From: Trachelipus rathkii
Taxonomy: Eukaryota > Arthropoda > Malacostraca > Isopoda > Trachelipodidae
Reading direction: 5' to 3'
Length of the DNA: 10,000 nucleotides
NCBI GenBank assembly: GCA_015478945.1
Contig: JABUQX010099123.1
Coordinates: 1 to 10,000, forward strand
In this document: positions 8,515-10,000 of the stretch, one piece after another
Position numbering within the stretch: position 1 is the first letter of the stretch
Layout: each line of letters starts with the position of its first letter
Notes under the pieces: model-generated
The model's database searches: none
What the model saw: only the letters and a program-made list of their open reading frames with translations
Told to the model about the DNA's origin: nothing
Made by a program: the position numbers and the translations under genes

Positions 8515-8960
8515 ACGAACCAGCTGGCTCAGCTGGTTCTAGCACTTCTTGCATGACACATCCTACATCATAGAATATACCCGAGTCAGGTGTCTACCCT
8601 TATGTTTTAAGGTATAGGGTCGAATGCCGTTGTTTATAAAGTGATTGGAGCTCTCCCACCATGGTTTAGTACCCCGCCTCCTTTTCTAATGTTCTAGCAT
8701 GACATATCGTATGTGACGGAACATACCCGATATAGGTATCGCATAGTATGTTATAGGGTATAAGGAATCGATTCCCGTGGTCTATGATAGAATCAAATCA
8801 CTTCTATCATGGTTTAGTATTAGATAGCATCCCTATCCCCTTTTCTAATGCATCTATACCACTTTTTGCTTCTGGAGCTACAAAGTCGAGCTTGGTGTTG
8901 ACTAGTATGTTTTGAGGTATGCCGATTCGATTCCCGATGTTGCAGAGCGGGTCGTTTCAA
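8515..8960 (+). repeat. Tandem tRNA-like short repeat, possibly SINE-derived
   Basis: Two monomers of about 155-159 bp (8537-8691 and 8692-8850), each starting TTCTAGCA and ending CCTTTTCTAATG, are followed by a partial third (8851 to about 8950). Each carries TATGTT, a GGTATA-like stretch and then a B-box-like string: GGGTCGAATGCCG (8617-8629), GGAATCGATTCCCG (8764-8777) and GATTCGATTCCCG (8924-8936). Ahead of the first, TGGCTCAGCTGGTTCTAGCA (8525-8544) resembles a tRNA A box and D arm. The boxes match RNA polymerase III internal promoters and suggest descent from a tRNA-derived SINE. The A-to-B distance (about 90 bp) is longer than in a tRNA and no acceptor stem can be drawn, so it is not a functional tRNA gene. 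Confidence 0.55.
8517..8539. repeat. Perfect 9-bp stem hairpin at the start of the tRNA-like repeat
   Basis: GAACCAGCT, loop GGCTC, AGCTGGTTC. It overlaps the A-box-like string, so part of the A-box resemblance could come from this inverted repeat. Confidence 0.7.
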
Positions 8961-9476
8961 CCGTTGCCGTTTTAGAACGCAGTAGCGTGCGTTTTATGTG
9001 GCCGGCTAACCCTTCGTTTGAAATACATCGTGTTTAGGCTTTTGGATGATATTTTGTCGAATAATGGAACAACTCAAAAATGGGTGGGCAAATTAGAGGT
9101 TATTTGTGTTTTTTTTCTAATTTTATCTAATTTACCAAAAAAAAAAACAACAAAATAATAAGCAATTTGTTATTATAAAATAATATTTATTAATAGTAAT
9201 AATCAATAATGTCCATATTTTGCATTTTCAAATTTGTAAATTTTATAAAGCCTCTGCTCTGAAATTATTATTTTCTCTGGTGTGCCACTTCAAATGCCAA
9301 GCAGCGATACATATTTTTAAAAGGCATGGTAACATATGACAACAGTAAAATATAGAAACAATTTCTCAATGCAATTTAAATTAATACAAGTATCTACTAC
9401 CTAATAAAATTTCCTTCTTAATCAATAGCACTAATATCATCTATTTTATCTTTATTAATAATTATTATCAATTAAT
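8961..9476. other. AT-rich intergenic sequence, nothing recognised
   Basis: A short mixed stretch (to about 9040), then AT-rich DNA with T9 (about 9110) and A11 (about 9138) runs. No open frame, tandem repeat or RNA gene can be supported. Confidence 0.5.
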
Positions 9477-9640
9477 AAATAATAATAATAATAATAATTA
9501 TAATAATAATTATAATAATAATTATAATAATAATTATAATAATAATTATAATAATAATTATAATAATAATTATAATAATAATTATAATAATAATTATAAT
9601 AATAATTATAATAATAATTATAATAATTATAGATAATTAT
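9477..9640 (+). repeat. (AAT)n and 12-bp AATAATAATTAT array
   Basis: A short (AAT)n lead (to about 9492) passes into about 11 copies of a dodecamer in which every fourth triplet is TAT/ATT-shifted (AATAATAATTAT), with almost no changes until about 9630. It appears to have grown from the triplet repeat by amplification of a variant. Confidence 0.93.
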
Positions 9641-10000
9641 ATATAATTATAATAAATTATATAATTAATAATGATCACAATGGATGATAACATTATACTC
9701 GTAAGCTCCTAAATAATAATAATAATAATTATACCATAATTATAATAATTATAATAATTAATATAATTATAATTAATTATAATAATTTATAATAATTATA
9801 AATAATTATAAATTTAATATATACATTATAATTATAATTATTTTAATTTTATTATCATAATAATAATAATAATAATAATAATACAACTAAATAATAATAA
9901 TAGCTTAAGTAAATAATGTAAAAATAATAATAATAATTCTTAGTATAATGACAATATTAATAAGTATATATAGTTATATATAATTATCACCATTATACAT
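9641..10000. repeat. Decayed AT-only repeats
   Basis: AATTAT and AAT strings in irregular order with short pure (AAT)n islands near 9711-9728 and 9858-9882. One mixed stretch (about 9670-9710) interrupts it. No gene. Confidence 0.8.

Noticed and set aside
8525..8629. Functional tRNA gene
   Set aside because: A- and B-box-like strings exist, but no acceptor stem, anticodon arm or normal spacing can be drawn.

Overview
The window looks like non-coding nuclear DNA of a multicellular eukaryote. It has no convincing protein-coding gene, a very AT-rich background, long perfect microsatellites ((AAT)n, (TA)n, (CAA)n) and a decayed tRNA-like short repeat. An arthropod, perhaps a crustacean, would fit this microsatellite load, but that is a guess and nothing in the sequence proves it.

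The dominant structure, about 81-7413, is a giant imperfect inverted repeat. I read it as a foldback-type, non-autonomous DNA transposon. The left arm (81-4095) and right arm (4263-7413) are reverse complements in the same module order, joined by a short GC-rich centre (about 4096-4262). Anchor pairs read by eye: 138-150 with 7348-7360; 395-440 with 7098-7143 (about 43 of 46 identical); 1023-1080 with 6415-6468; 2097-2180 with about 5515-5591; 2338-2348 with about 5410-5420; 3424-3439 with 4689-4704 (identical); 3488-3503 with 4636-4651; 4058-4091 with 4260-4292; 4098-4105 with 4219-4226. From outside to inside each arm holds: a (GTA)n-capped terminal module, a block of A repeats (about 100-125 bp each), a block of B repeats (about 300 bp each), a single-copy module U, more B repeats, one further A repeat, and decayed B-like sequence up to the centre.

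The arms differ in length (about 4.0 kb and 3.15 kb), mostly through repeat copy number and indels, and most of their length has diverged strongly. The best preserved part lies in the termini: a 46-bp block followed by a TATA-like motif that points out of the element on both sides. No transposase was found, so mobility would depend on an enzyme made elsewhere. If the whole unit is transcribed, the RNA could fold into a multi-kilobase imperfect hairpin.

Right of the element are an (AAT)n tract (7411-7574), a GC-rich stretch with a GGTGC-type minisatellite (7575-7950), a split (TA)n array (7954-8110), AT-rich sequence, a roughly 155-bp tandem repeat with tRNA-promoter-like boxes (8515-8960), and AT-rich DNA with a 12-bp AATAATAATTAT-type array (9493-9630). 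The first 80 bases are unassigned left flank.
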